A stretch of 64,000 nucleotides of DNA from Craterostigma plantagineum (Eukaryota; Streptophyta; Magnoliopsida; Lamiales; Linderniaceae). The position numbers and the translations under genes are program-made. Shown here one piece after another: positions 34,385 to 44,806 of this stretch. The notes under the pieces are model-generated. The model did not search any database, was not told the DNA's origin, and saw only the letters and a program-made list of their open reading frames with translations. Each line of letters starts with the position of its first letter. Within the stretch, counting starts at the first letter, position 1. The stretch is from positions 1 through 64,000 of the forward strand of contig JAPQWV010000663.1 of the NCBI GenBank assembly GCA_027422505.1, in the 5' to 3' direction.

Positions 34385-35190
34385 AGTTATGCATTAGAGA
34401 ATTTGAGGATGAGTAAAGATGCCTTTAGGAGGTTGTGTTTTCTTCTTGAGCATTTTTCGGGATTGAAGCCCTCAAGGCACGTAGATGTACCTGAAAAGTG
34501 GCAATATTTTGGGGATTTTGCCTCACCATAAAAAAACTCGTGAGCAAAAACATGCATTCAAAAGATCAACAGAGACAGTGTGTAAGCACTTCAATTCTGT
34601 ATTGGCGGCTGTTCTTGCTATACAGGATGTGCTCCTCGTCAAGCCAAAACCTATAAATGCACAAAACGCTCCGAGATTTAAATTTTTGAGGTATGTACAA
34701 CCTTTATCTTCATACTTCTTGTTGGTAACTCTGTATTTTACTCATTAAATTAATTGTTTTATAGAACTGTTTGGGAGCATTGGATGGGACATATATTAGT
34801 GTTCGAGTTAGGGAGAATGAGAAAGCCCGATATAGAAATCGCAAAGGTTCGATCGCAACAAATGTACTTGGAGTGTGCGATCAGGATATGAACTTCATTT
34901 ATATCTTAGCTGGATGGGAAGGATCTGCTGCAGATAGTAGGGTGCTGCGTGATGCAGTAGGTAGAGAGAACGGTCTTCGTGTGAGCAAAGGTATGTACTT
35001 GTCGGTCATTAGTCAATATTCCAAACAACGTAATTACGATTTTTTTATTATGCAGGAAAGTACTATTTATGTGATAATGGATACACAAATTGCGAGGGGT
35101 TTTTAACACCTTATTGAGGTGTTCGTTATCATTTAAAGGATTAGGGGCCAAGGTGTCAAGTTCCTCAAAATGCGAAGGAATATTTTAACA
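34385..35190 (+). pseudogene. Harbinger transposase (DDE_Tnp_4), truncated
   Basis: PIF/Harbinger transposases cut and join DNA with a DDE domain. The N-terminal part reads LRMSKDAFRRLCFLLEHFSG, then ILPHHKKTREQKHAFKRSTE, TVCKHFNSVLAAVLAIQDVL. After an intron-like gap (GTATGT at 34691, ATAG at 34763) comes LGALDGTYISVRVRENEKAR (first catalytic Asp in ALDGT) and IYILAGWEGSAADSRVL (second Asp in AADSRV). A second intron (34991-35055, GTATGT...TGCAG) splices in phase to KYYLCDNGYTNCEGFLTPY. Then stops replace the usual RG(Q/V)RYHLK(E/D)W residues: TGA for Arg and TAG for Trp. The frame ends at FNMRH, at the junction with the partial LTR. Confidence 0.82.
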
Positions 35191-36124
35191 TGCGCCATAT
35201 TTACTTGATTATGTGCTCCTACGTGACTATTTGATTTATTACATGACATGAATTATCCATTACATGACGTGGCATGAATGATCCCTTACATGACATGGCA
35301 CAACAAGTCATATGGCATCTCATACATGCATTCCACGAGCATACACGAGTCTCACGAGAGTTTTTTAAGACACGACATGAGTTATGCATGATCGCCGGGC
35401 TGCGATAAGAGTCGATACTATTAACATGTCATCATTTCCATACAAGACACGTGCAAGACAAGACGTGTTTTACGGCTCCCCAAATGCTACGAGGTGACTT
35501 TATACGTCACCGATGTCAAGACAAGACCTGTGCAATGTAAGACATGTAAATCGGGCAAAATGCCCTCGCGGTGGGGATAAGCCGAGGGCCCTACAAGACA
35601 AGACACGTGCAAGACAAGACGTGTATTAGGGACCCTGCAAGACAAGATAAGACAAGACATGACATGATTTTGTGAGGTTTAGTGAGCATTGGCGTATATG
35701 CCTCAGCAAGTCAGGACACGGGCACAACATGCATAAATCCTACTTACTGGGCTATATAAGCTCATCCCATGTTTTATATGTTGTAGGTCCCAGCGAACAC
35801 GGTACGTGATCGCCTAGCCAGCAAGGCTTTCTTTTGAAGCTTTCGAGCGACTTTTGGGGGTGGTGTGTACGTGGATGATGACCTGTGAGGCCGGGCGCAT
35901 AGGATCTATTGCTGCACAAAAATACACGACACATGTAGATAGAACTCAAATGTAATTAGAAAGTCTGGAAGCACCCTTTTGTATTCTTTTGACGTGTACA
36001 GGAAACGACTTACTTTATGAAAAAGGAAAAATTTCATACGCATTTTCGTATTTCTCCTAACTAAATACATTGTTAGGCACGTAAGACAAGGCTAGAAATG
36101 GTAGCGATGGCTAGGGTCGCTACA
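35191..36124 (+). repeat. 3' LTR of Gypsy A, 5' part missing
   Basis: Matches 31260-32208 with a few substitutions and small gaps. It includes the CAAGACAAGACACG arrays, the TATA box (35753-35760) and the end GGTCGCTACA. The first 2.6 kb of U3, including the TTCGCGAA field, is absent. At the left junction ATGCGC is shared with the Harbinger frame. Confidence 0.88.
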
Positions 36125-36129
36125 TCAAT

Positions 36130-36465
36130 AGAAAGAAAACATAACAGGCCAGAATTCTTACTTACGTAAAGTGGCTTTGTTTCTAGTGGAGCAAACAAAA
36201 TGAGCTTTAGAGACAAGAATGCGACTTAGACTGACAAAATTAAGCAAGTAATCAGTCGCATGCCAGAGAAATCTAATTGTGACGTAGATGGAGCATCCTA
36301 AAGATTTCTTCATTCCCTATAGGTATATGTATGTTTTAATAATATTATTATTTATTTATTTTTATTTAGTTTAGTAATTTTATTATCACGCAAGATAAGA
36401 CAATGAGCATGGAAAACACATAGAATAGAGCATGTGATAGCACAGAGAATCAGGTAATGCACATA
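36130..36465 (-). other. Copia 2 spacer, pol side of Gypsy A
   Basis: AT-rich and non-coding; it was continuous with 28643 before Gypsy A inserted. Nothing else recognised. Confidence 0.5.
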
Positions 36466-37917
36466 TCACAGAAGATTCAACATGCCTAATTTTCCGACAA
36501 GGAATTGGAATCGTTTTTCATCCAATGCCTTGGTGAAAATGTCGGCTAGTTGATATTCCGTATGGTGCCTTTTTCTACGTAATTTTTGATAAAGTGATAT
36601 ATAATGTCTATTGTTTCGTGCGTGAATGTGAACAGGATTGCACGTAATCGCGATGGCACTTTGGCTATCACTATATATGGGTATATTATTTAAATGGTAC
36701 CCATAATCGCAAAGCTGAGTCCACATCCATAGCATCTGGGAGCAACAGCTGGCGGCTGCGATGTATTCAGCTTCAGCCGTCGAAGTTGAGACGTAATTTT
36801 GCTTTTTGGATGACCAGCAGACTAGCTTTTCGCCTAGAAATTGAGCGCCACCGGAGGTGCTTTTCCTGTCCATTCGGCAACCTGCATAATCAGCGTCAGT
36901 GTAGCCGATAAGTTTGAAGTTCGTACCTTTAGGATACCATAGTCCTAAGGTAGTTGTGCCCTTAAGGTAGCGAAGAATACGCTTCACCGCGAGCATGTGG
37001 GATTCTTTGGGATAGGCTTGGAAGCGGGCACAAAGACAAGTGGCAAACATGATATCCGGCCGACTAGAAGTGAGGTAGAGAAGAGATCCAATTATGCTGC
37101 AATAGTGTGTGATCTCGACCGATTTTCCTGTGGGATCGTCATCCAACTTGCAACTTGTTGACATGGGAGTGCTGAGAGGCTTGCTCTGATCTTGATGGAA
37201 CTTTTTCAGGATGTCCTTAATATATTTTGTTTGACTGATAAATATCCCATCATCGAGCTGCCTGACTTGAAGTCCTAGGAAGAATTGCATCTCTCCCATG
37301 TGGCTCACTTCGAATCTACTCTTCATGAGATCTCCAAACTTCTTGCAAAGCCGTGGATTTGTTGAACCGCAAATGATGTCGTAGACGTAAACTTGAACGA
37401 CCATCAGATCCTTGTCTTGCCATTTGATGAAGAGGGTCGTATCGATTGTTCCTCGAATAAATCCAGACATTACGTAGAAGTCACTCAGAACATCATACCA
37501 AGCATGTGGGGCTTGTTTTAGTCCGTAGAGAGCTTTATCCAATCGATAGACGTGATCGGGATGTTCTTGATCAACGAAGCCGTCTGGCTGAGCGACATAG
37601 ACTTCTTCTTTAAGTACGCCGTTGAGAAAGGCTGTTTTAACGTCCATTTGATAGACCTTGAAGGCTTTATGAGCCGCGTAAGCCAATAAGAGACGAATGG
37701 CTTCAATTCGGGCAACATGAGCATATGTTTCGTCGTAGTCAATGCCTTCTTGTTGGTTGTATCCCTTAGCAACTAATCGTGCCTTATTCCTGATCACTTC
37801 GCCATCTTCATTCTTTTTGTTCTTAAATACCCATTTTGTTCCGATGATAGTTTTCCCATGCGGACGGGGTACTATTTTCAGACTTGTTGACGTTCGAATT
37901 GGTTGAAGGATCGCCAA
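36466..37917 (-). pseudogene. Copia element 2 reverse transcriptase-RNase H
   Basis: One long open frame of 483 codons. [62 protein letters not shown] and [12 protein letters not shown]. The catalytic motif reads VYVYDII where Copia RTs have VYVDDII, so the first of the two metal-binding aspartates is replaced by Tyr (one base change). RNase [51 protein letters not shown] and the C-terminal [14 protein letters not shown]. The region that usually links NRHY to LADIFTKAL appears altered ([16 protein letters not shown]). Despite the open frame, it is probably catalytically dead. Confidence 0.9.
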
Positions 37918-38319
37918 TTATCTGATCAACCGGGTGAGCTCTAGTCCACTTGCGCTCATGTGGAAAAGCTGAAGATGATGCATCAGCCATTTGTGGATCT
38001 AGATTTCCAATTAACTCCGATTGTTCATTAGTGTGAGGAAGTTCCAAATCTGCACTGGGAGGGAGCGATTCTGATGATTCTTTCTCACCCACGGTAGGTT
38101 CTTCATTGTTCTGTGGCAAATCAAAATCGGGTGAGGTAGGGACTGTTGAAGAACTTGGTACATCGGCCTCGTCAGGGGTATGATTGACGGTGACTGGCGG
38201 ATGTAGAGGCTCAAAGAGGGAATCCAAGTCTTCTAACACAAGTCTTAGAGCTTCGTCTGGCGGTGATTGCCGAGTTGTTGCCATCATCTGTTGGTTTTGT
38301 GCCAACACACCAGTGAATA

Positions 38320-38650
38320 CGGGTTCTGAGATGTTATCTTCAGAAGCCAACGGGTTGAGCACGGGTCCTGAACTGTTTTGTTCAGAAGCCATCGGGTTTA
38401 GACGGGTCCTGAACTGTTTTGTTCAGAAGCCATCGGGTTGAGCACGGGTCCTAAACTGTTTTGTTCAGAAGCCATCCGGTTGAGCACGGGTCCTGAATTG
38501 TTTTGTTTAGAAGCCATCGGGTTGAGCATGGGTCCTGAACTGTTTTGTTCAGAAGCCATCTGGTTGAGCACGGGTCCTGAACTGTTTTGTTCAGAAGCCA
38601 TCTGGTTGAGCAAGGGTCCTGAACTGTTTTGTTCAGAAGCCATCTCGTTC
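38320..38650 (-). repeat. 42-bp minisatellite in the integrase-RT linker
   Basis: About eight copies of a 42-bp unit encode the 14-residue repeat MASEQNSSGPVLNP on the minus strand. Copies vary at a few positions (PLLNQ, PMLNP, KQNNS). One unit at 38396-38436 is 41 bp long (GGGTTTAGACGGG instead of GGGTTGAGCACGGG), which shifts the frame and separates the repeat into two open frames. Confidence 0.92.
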
Positions 38651-38811
38651 ACTTCGTGAAAAGTGACGTTATAGCTTTCCTTAATCATGCGGTTGGGCTT
38701 GATGTATACTCGGTACGCTTTTGATGTTGAAGAATAACCGACGAAAGTTGCTTCGAATACTTTAGGGTCGAACATTGCACTTTGCTCTCTGTCGTTCGCC
38801 ACAAAGCACTT

Positions 38812-39926
38812 TCACTTGAAGACTTTAAAGAAGGAGATGTTGGGTTCTCTTTTATTTACAATCTCGTACGGGGTTTTGTTGAACCATTTGTGAACCGCCG
38901 TCCTGTTTTTGGTAAAACAGGCGGTATTTACTGCTTCAGCCCAAAGAAAGTGTGGAAGCCCAGAATGGATCAGCATTGTATGAGCGGCTTCCACTAGGGT
39001 TCTGTTTTCCTTTCAACGACCCCATTTTGTTGAGCTATTTTTACGGCTGAGAATTATTGACTTATTCCAAGTTTCTGATAAAATTCACTGAGATATTGAT
39101 TCTTGAACTCAGTGCCGTTGTCTGTTCGAATAACTTGAATAGCCTGTTGCAGCAGATTCGGAGTAGTGTTCACAAAGTTGATAATCAAGTCCCCTGTCTC
39201 ATTTTTGGTTCGGAGGAACTTTGTCCAAGTGTAGCGAGAGAAGTCATTGACGATTATTAGCACGTACTTGCATCCACTGATACTCTGTGTCTGCATTGGC
39301 CCACAGAGGTCCATGTGGATTAGTTCCAATGGTCAAGAGGTAGACGCAATTTGCTTGACTTGATGAGACGCTCGCTTCCTTTTTCCTAATTGACATCCCG
39401 AACAATGATGCTCCTTTTGTAGTAGTATAATCGGAAGACCGTGAACCAACTTTTTCGTAGAAAGGCGTTGGAGAGCTTTCATATTTAGATGAGACATTCG
39501 TTGATGCCATAAGCTGTTCCTCTGTAAAATAGTCTGATAGATGAGGCATACAGCTGTCGAGGGCCGCACGGACGTCAGGTTGATCGTGTAAAGATTGGAT
39601 TTCCGAAGTCCGTAAAGGAGTTCTGTGTCCTGACTGTCCAAAATTCTGCACCGATCAGCGTGGAAGACCACTTGAAATCCTTGATCACAGAACTGGCCTA
39701 TGCTGAACAAGTTATGGGGAAGGCCTTCGACATAAGAGACATCTTTTATGGTCAGATTTTCCAAAATAATATCCCCACATCCAAGAATGGGAGCTGAGTC
39801 ATTGTTTCCGAATCTGACTTTGCCGTTTGGTCGGTCTTTGTAGTTGTTTAGCAGCTCTTGATTTCCAGTCATGTGTGTGGAGCAACCAGAGTCGAGGTAC
39901 CACACATGATGGATCTGCAAAAACAA
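38812..39926 (-). pseudogene. Copia element 2 protease and integrase
   Basis: The protease active site is in VWYLDSGCSTHMTGNQELL (near 39910). The pre-integrase region follows with SLWHQRMSHLNMKALQRLS, and HHCSGCQLGKRKR completes the HHCC zinc-binding domain. The catalytic core has LELIHMDLCGPMQTQSISG (first Asp), VNDFSRYTWTKFLRTKNE and QVIRTDNGTEFKN (second Asp), then a break, then KENRTLVEAAHTMLIHSGLP (third catalytic Glu tract) and FLWAEAVNTACFTKNR. Frame breaks near 39330 and 39050-39000 make it non-functional. The integrase C-terminal part continues into 38802 (VFEATFVGYSSTSKAYRVY). Confidence 0.88.
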
Positions 39927-40145
39927 GTTAGGGAGCTTTAGGTACCCACTTAAACATGGGTCCTCTCAGATTAGCAGATATAAATTTAGGTTCAGATATG
40001 GTTCCTAAATTATTTCTTGAGGGAGTTTTAATAACCCATGTCACTTTCAGAGAAGTGGGTTTGGGTGTAGCCTCTTTAGGTGACTTGGCCATTTCGGCTT
40101 TTGTCGTCGTAGGCGGAGATTTAGGAACCCATTTGGGTTGAACCT

Positions 40146-41651
40146 TCAGGGAAGGTTAATTTCAGCACGTACAAATGCTTTGGTAGGCTTGACCGAGGAA
40201 AAGATATTTTCGTTTGATAATCTCCTAAGGTGCTTGGAGGATTCAATCTTTACGGGATACCTTAGGTGAGTACAGGCATGTACAGCGCCATAAGCTTTCT
40301 TTATGGTTGGATCTTGTTTCCTACGGGTCTTCCTAGTGGCATTTGTTTCAGAATGACTATTTTTAGCTTCGGATGTAGAGCCAATTTCGAACTTAGTGCT
40401 TCTAAAATTGGTAGGCTGTAGAGTACATGTAGAAGCAATTATTCGAAGCGAAGAAATGACTCTTTTATTTCTACGGGTGTTATTTATTTGTACAGAGGGA
40501 GCAACATTCTTAGACATACTCAAATCTACTAGCTCCTTCTTAATACTAGACACTCTCGCCTTCCGTTCTAGTGCTTGCCCTACACTCCCTGTACACGTAT
40601 GTAAAATAGATTTAGTCTTAGCACTTTTAACAGAATTATCTTTCGAAGGTGATTTTTCGATTTTCACGCTTTTCATAGTAGTGTGAGATGTAGTTTGGGA
40701 GGATGAGGAAGCTTTGAGATTTTCCATATCTTTTAAGAACTTTTTCTTTTCAGGTTCGAAATTCGCTCTTTCTTTATCTAATTTGGCTTGAGCTTCCTCT
40801 ATCCGTTTTATTATAGGAGGTTTGTAGAGAGAATTTTTATAATGAACGTCTTTGACTTCCTCGTAGTGTGTTTGAGATTCCGGAGGTTGAACTAAATCAC
40901 AGACAGGTGTTAAAGATGGTTTCATATTTTTGTATCTTTCATTTAGTTTTGTGTAGTCAAATGGGATTTCAGGCCCATGTGAGGCTCTCCTCTTAGACGA
41001 ATCTAAAGTACTTTGTTTTGTCGCTTCAGTAAAATTTCTAAGAGAGGTAACTCCTAAACACATGTTCTTAATATCATATATTTCTTTCTTCCGTAGAACA
41101 CGTGGGTTAGTGAAACCTATGCCTTCTATTGGATTATAGAATTCTGTATCCTTGGACTGGATTAGAAATATCGTCTGTTCAGAATGTCCCCTACGCGTTA
41201 GAATATCATCTAATTTCTTATTTTTCGCATATAACTCCTTACGTTCCTCACCTAGGAGAGGATAATTATTTTCTACCATCAGTTTAGCGGCTTGACAGGC
41301 ATCTAGTTCTTTACTAAGCTCACTAACCTTTGCATTAGATATTTCTAATTGAGCTTCTAAGTTAGTGATCTTAGTGGTAACTTCGGTTATCCTACAATTT
41401 AGGGTGGCTTTCTCATTGAGATTCCTAACCAAGCAATTGTAGTTATTTGCTAGCCTATATTCTAATTCCTTAATCTTTTCACTATGCTGTCCTGTTTGAG
41501 GTTGACTAGTCTCTCTAGAATGTAGGCTCTTAGTAAGTTCTTCTATTTTAGCACTAGAGCTTCTAAGTTCTGATTCGAGACTATTTATTTTCTCCTGAGA
41601 TCTAGAAAGTTTATCCTCTACTTCCTTAATACTTTTCTGCTCACGTTTCAT
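40146..41651 (-). pseudogene. Copia element 2 coiled-coil extension of Gag
   Basis: A 501-codon frame between the Gag zinc knuckle and the protease. Its first 150 residues are a clear coiled coil with heptads: KEVEDKLSRSQEKINSLESE, KIEELTKSL, KIKELEYRLANNYNCLVRNL, KVSELSKELDACQAAK. A second Glu/Lys-rich helix is at about 40800-40730 (EEAQAKLDKERANFEPEKKK), then a basic Ser/Thr-rich tail. Long coiled-coil regions of this kind are known from some plant Copia lineages with extended Gag; a role in particle assembly is inference. It was probably one polyprotein with the frames on either side; breaks lie at 41900-41650 and 40146. Confidence 0.75.
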
Positions 41652-41904
41652 GTTAGCATATTGTTTTTGATATGATCTAACATGGTCAATAATGTGAAGA
41701 AGAGTCTACCTCTTGTGATGAGGTGGATGCGTCATCTTCGTCCTTCTGGTTGGATATTTCGGCGTCGCTGTCGTCGTCAAGGCGTGCCATGAGGGCAAGA
41801 TTCTCGTCTCCAGAGCTAGATGTGTCTTCGAGTCAGTGGTCATGCTCTGCCATGAGGGCTACTCCTGCTTCGTTCTACTTCGTGAGTTGAAGCTTCTTGG
41901 AGTA

Positions 41905-43057
41905 TTAATTAGCATTTCGTTTCTTGGGAAGAGTGCATTCTCTGGTAAAATGACCAGACTTGCCACAGTTGAAGCACTTGTTGGGCTCTTTAGTGTTCTT
42001 GACTTCGGAGCTCTCTGGTGCATGTTCCTTCTTCTTAGAGCTTGAGGTCCGAAGTTTATTGGCCGAAGATGAGGACTTCTTCTTGAAGTATTTCTTGCTC
42101 ATCATTTTTCCAATTAAGGTCAACTGCTTCCCCAGTGCCTTCATGCTTGGCTCAACGTCTGATTCTAGATCTTCTTCTGACTCAGATGAGGAGAGAGGCC
42201 TAACGATCTTCTCGTTGCGAGGCTTTGTTCCACGCTTCTCTGAGACTAGAGCAACGGTGTTGTGAACCTGCTTGCCCTTCTGCTCTCTCTGAGTCTTGCA
42301 AACATCGTCCTCGTGTTTGGCGAGATTATCAAAGACTGCATGAATATCCAACTCCTCCATATCTTTGTTTTGTCTAAGTTGAGTGGATATCTTTTTCCAG
42401 TTCAAGGGCGGAGAGGATAGAAATCTGATATTTGTTTCCATGTTCGTGTTCGAGATTTCTATCTTCCTCATCTCGTTGAAAAGAGTAAGGTATCTTTGAT
42501 ATACATCATATAGGCTCTCCTCCGACTTTGATTTGAAGGAGTCATAAGCAGTGAGAATATTCGCCTTTTTGGCCTTGATGCCTACTTCCGTCCTCTGCAT
42601 CATCCTCTGCAACTCATCCCACATTCCTTTAGCCGTTGGGAGGCTGTCTATCTGCCTATAGATGTCATTAGGGATGCCTTGCAAGAGTGTGTTCATGGCT
42701 ATTAGATCAGCTTTCTCGCGGGCCTTTTCCTCGATAGAGTACTCCCTACGCTCCTTAAGTCGCCTAGTAGCGGGAATTTGCGGAGTAGCCGTGTCATCAC
42801 CGTCTATGGTGACCCAAAACTGTGCAGGTCCCTCTTCGAGTGACTGCAATAAAATTTTGGGTTTGATCTTTCAGAGCTATGAAGTTTAGGAAGTGGCTTC
42901 TCCATACAGTATATTCACCGCGTTGCAAGATCGGCGGTGATTGTCGTTTCCTGGCGAGTATGCATCCATCTCTTCTTTGCTTTTTTTTTGTTGACGAAGG
43001 ATCTTCGTTTGTTGTTTTAATGGATTTGAGCGATGTTATGTGCTTCACAAGTAGCAA
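41905..43057 (-). pseudogene. Copia element 2 Gag
   Basis: The N-terminus is in the upper frame: PPILQRGEYTVWRSHFLNFI. A frameshift near 42850 leads to EEGPAQFWVTIDGDDTATPQ, EKADLIAMNTLLQGIPNDIY and MWDELQRMMQRTEVG, the UBN2-type Gag core. Later MRKIEISNTNMETNIRFLSS and WKKISTQLRQNKDMEELDIH lead to a Lys/Ser-rich linker and the zinc knuckle CFNCGKSGHFTREC (near 41960-41920). Gag forms the particle and binds element RNA. Apart from the single frameshift, the core is well preserved. Confidence 0.87.
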
Positions 43058-43079
43058 ATTAGTTAGTAGCGTTTGATAT

Positions 43080-43620
43080 TAAAGCAGTCGAGAATTATTT
43101 TCGATTCTATCTTTAGATTTTTGCTCGAAAATAATCCAGCCATGATTAAAATGTATGTCACTGTTCTCGTGCGAGAAAGTGCATTAGCGAGAAAGTTTTT
43201 GTGCGAGAAATATTTGTGCAAAAACATTCAATGGAGAAAGATCTTTTAATCGTGAATTTATTTCGATCGCAAGAAACAGTACTTAAGGTAGGTTTCTTGC
43301 TTAGTCAGAATAAATTCGTTGACTGAAAAAGTTTTCCGTTCGCAAGTAATTTTCGCTTGGTCAAACTGTATTAGTTTTGACCGAAAAAATTTCGACGGTA
43401 ACTTTTGCGAGCGCAAAGGTCAAAATAGGTCTTCGTTGAAAAAGTTTTTCGCTAAGTAACGCTCGAAAAATTCTTCTACTAAAATTGTTCTTAGTAAAGA
43501 CGATTCTAGCGGTGACTTAGTGTTCTGATCGATAAAAATTCCCGCGCGGAGTTTTGCGATCGAGAAATTTCTGCGATCGAAAACTTTATTGAAAAAAATT
43601 GAAGTCCCGCGAATAAAATC
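43080..43620. repeat. CGATCGAAAA word field in Copia 2 leader
   Basis: The non-coding leader between primer site and Gag holds repeated TCGAGAA, GCGAGAAA, CGATCGAGAAA, CGATCGAAAAC and AAAATTTCG words (for example 43557-43585 and 43262). The same words fill the element's 3' spacer at 25490-26765 and occur once in each LTR. Confidence 0.7.
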
Positions 43621-44026
43621 AGAACCCTAATTAACTCTGATTCAACCAAAAACGATGAATTGCAGGTTTCTGCTCGTAATCAGAAGTTTGATTCGCACGA
43701 ACAGACAATTAAACACATTATAAAGCAAATATCTCAATTTTAATCAAAATCAAACTGTGTTCAAGTTTGTTCTTCGTACGAATAGTAACGATTCAAATCT
43801 GATCTATTTTGCTAAATTGATATTCAAACTGCTACGGATCTAATCGCCATCGATTTCTATTGCTAGAACAAACACAGAAACATCAAAATCAAATCAGATA
43901 CGCACAGAATTAGGAAATTCAGATCGAAAAACTATTTCGCGCCAAAACTGTTCTTCGCGTGAACAGTTCCAGAATATAAATTTCGATCCGAATTCTAACA
44001 ATTTCGATTTAAAACAGAACGAATCT

Positions 44027-44038
44027 GCTCTGATACCA
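44027..44038 (-). other. Primer binding site of Copia element 2
   Basis: TGGTATCAGAGC on the minus strand, two bases after the LTR end CCTAACA; complementary to initiator tRNA-Met. Confidence 0.93.
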
Positions 44039-44040
44039 AT

Positions 44041-44390
44041 TGTTAGGCCACGTTTGTCAACACAAGCAATCCTAGGCATGAATTCTAAGGAAATCGATTA
44101 GAATTATTGAACTATGAATTTCGATCGAAATCCTTCACTTGAAGAACACGAGAGAGAATTCCTTCAGTGTGAGAAAGTTTTGCTGTTTCTCTCTCTAGAA
44201 TTGAATTCGGCAGCCTTCCGGATTGATTCTCTAATTTTCTGTATTAAGGTCAATGTGTGTACGACTATTTATACCAAACAAACTTGGTATAAATATCTAA
44301 CTAGTCCTAATCTAAGGACTACTATACATAAAGCCCCTAATTACAAGGACAACTAACAAAATCAAGCACAAATAAAATTTATACTCTACA
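44041..44390 (-). repeat. 5' LTR of Copia element 2
   Basis: 350 bp; TGTAGAGTAT...CCTAACA on the minus strand, with the matching copy in two parts at 17878-18105 and 21511-21634. About 14 of 350 positions differ. Confidence 0.93.
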
Positions 44391-44806
44391 TCAACTAATT
44401 AATAAATTCAGTCCCAGTTTTAATTAAATCAGGAAGCCATCGGATGTCGAAACGAAAAATCGTTAAAAGATTACGAATCTATATTTCACGGGGAATCTAA
44501 AGAATATTAATGCGCTCAAAACCGATATCAGCTGAATGAGAAATTAATTTTCGAAGTCGACCCAATAACCATAAAAATGGTTGATAGTGTAAGTGGGGAA
44601 TTAAGTGTCCCACATTGGTTAGACACTAAGAAAATCTTCACCAGATATATAGAAACCCATATGGGTTAATGAAACGGGATTGCCAAGTGTATGAGCTTAA
44701 ATGGGCTTGTAAGCTTAAAGTGGGTTTAAGTGGGCTTGAGAAACTTGTGTGAGTTTTGGCCCAAATAATAGCCCGGGTGCGGGTCGGTGCCTCGCACCGA
44801 GCCCGT

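Larger units (their letters stand above)
28644..36124 (+). mobile_element. Gypsy element A (chromovirus-like), gag-PR only
   Basis: An LTR retrotransposon with a perfect 5-bp target duplication, TCAAT (28639-28643 and 36125-36129). It has a 3565-bp 5' LTR, a tRNA-Met primer site, Gag and the start of protease; pol beyond that is missing. In its place is unassigned sequence and a Harbinger transposase fragment. The 3' LTR is cut to 934 bp. The gag order and the primer site fit the Tekay/Reina side of chromoviruses, but without integrase the lineage is not certain. It inserted into Copia element 2 on the opposite strand. Confidence 0.87.
17878..44390 (-). mobile_element. Copia element 2, with two nested insertions
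   Basis: On the minus strand: 5' LTR 44390-44041, tRNA-Met primer site, leader, gag, coiled-coil region, protease-integrase, RT-RNaseH, a spacer, a long additional ORF, polypurine tract, and 3' LTR 21634-17878. Two insertions account for about 11 kb: a solo Gypsy LTR (18106-21507) in the 3' LTR and Gypsy element A (28644-36124) in the 3' spacer. Net length is about 15.6 kb, long for a Copia element. LTRs differ at about 4% of positions by eye. The flanks (CACAT at 17873-17877, TCAAC at 44391-44395) do not form a target duplication and belong to different elements. Confidence 0.88.

Noticed and set aside
38184..38659. Plus-strand frames with repeated GPELFCSEAI
   Set aside because: They are the antisense of the 42-bp repeat; the minus-strand frame is continuous with integrase and RT.
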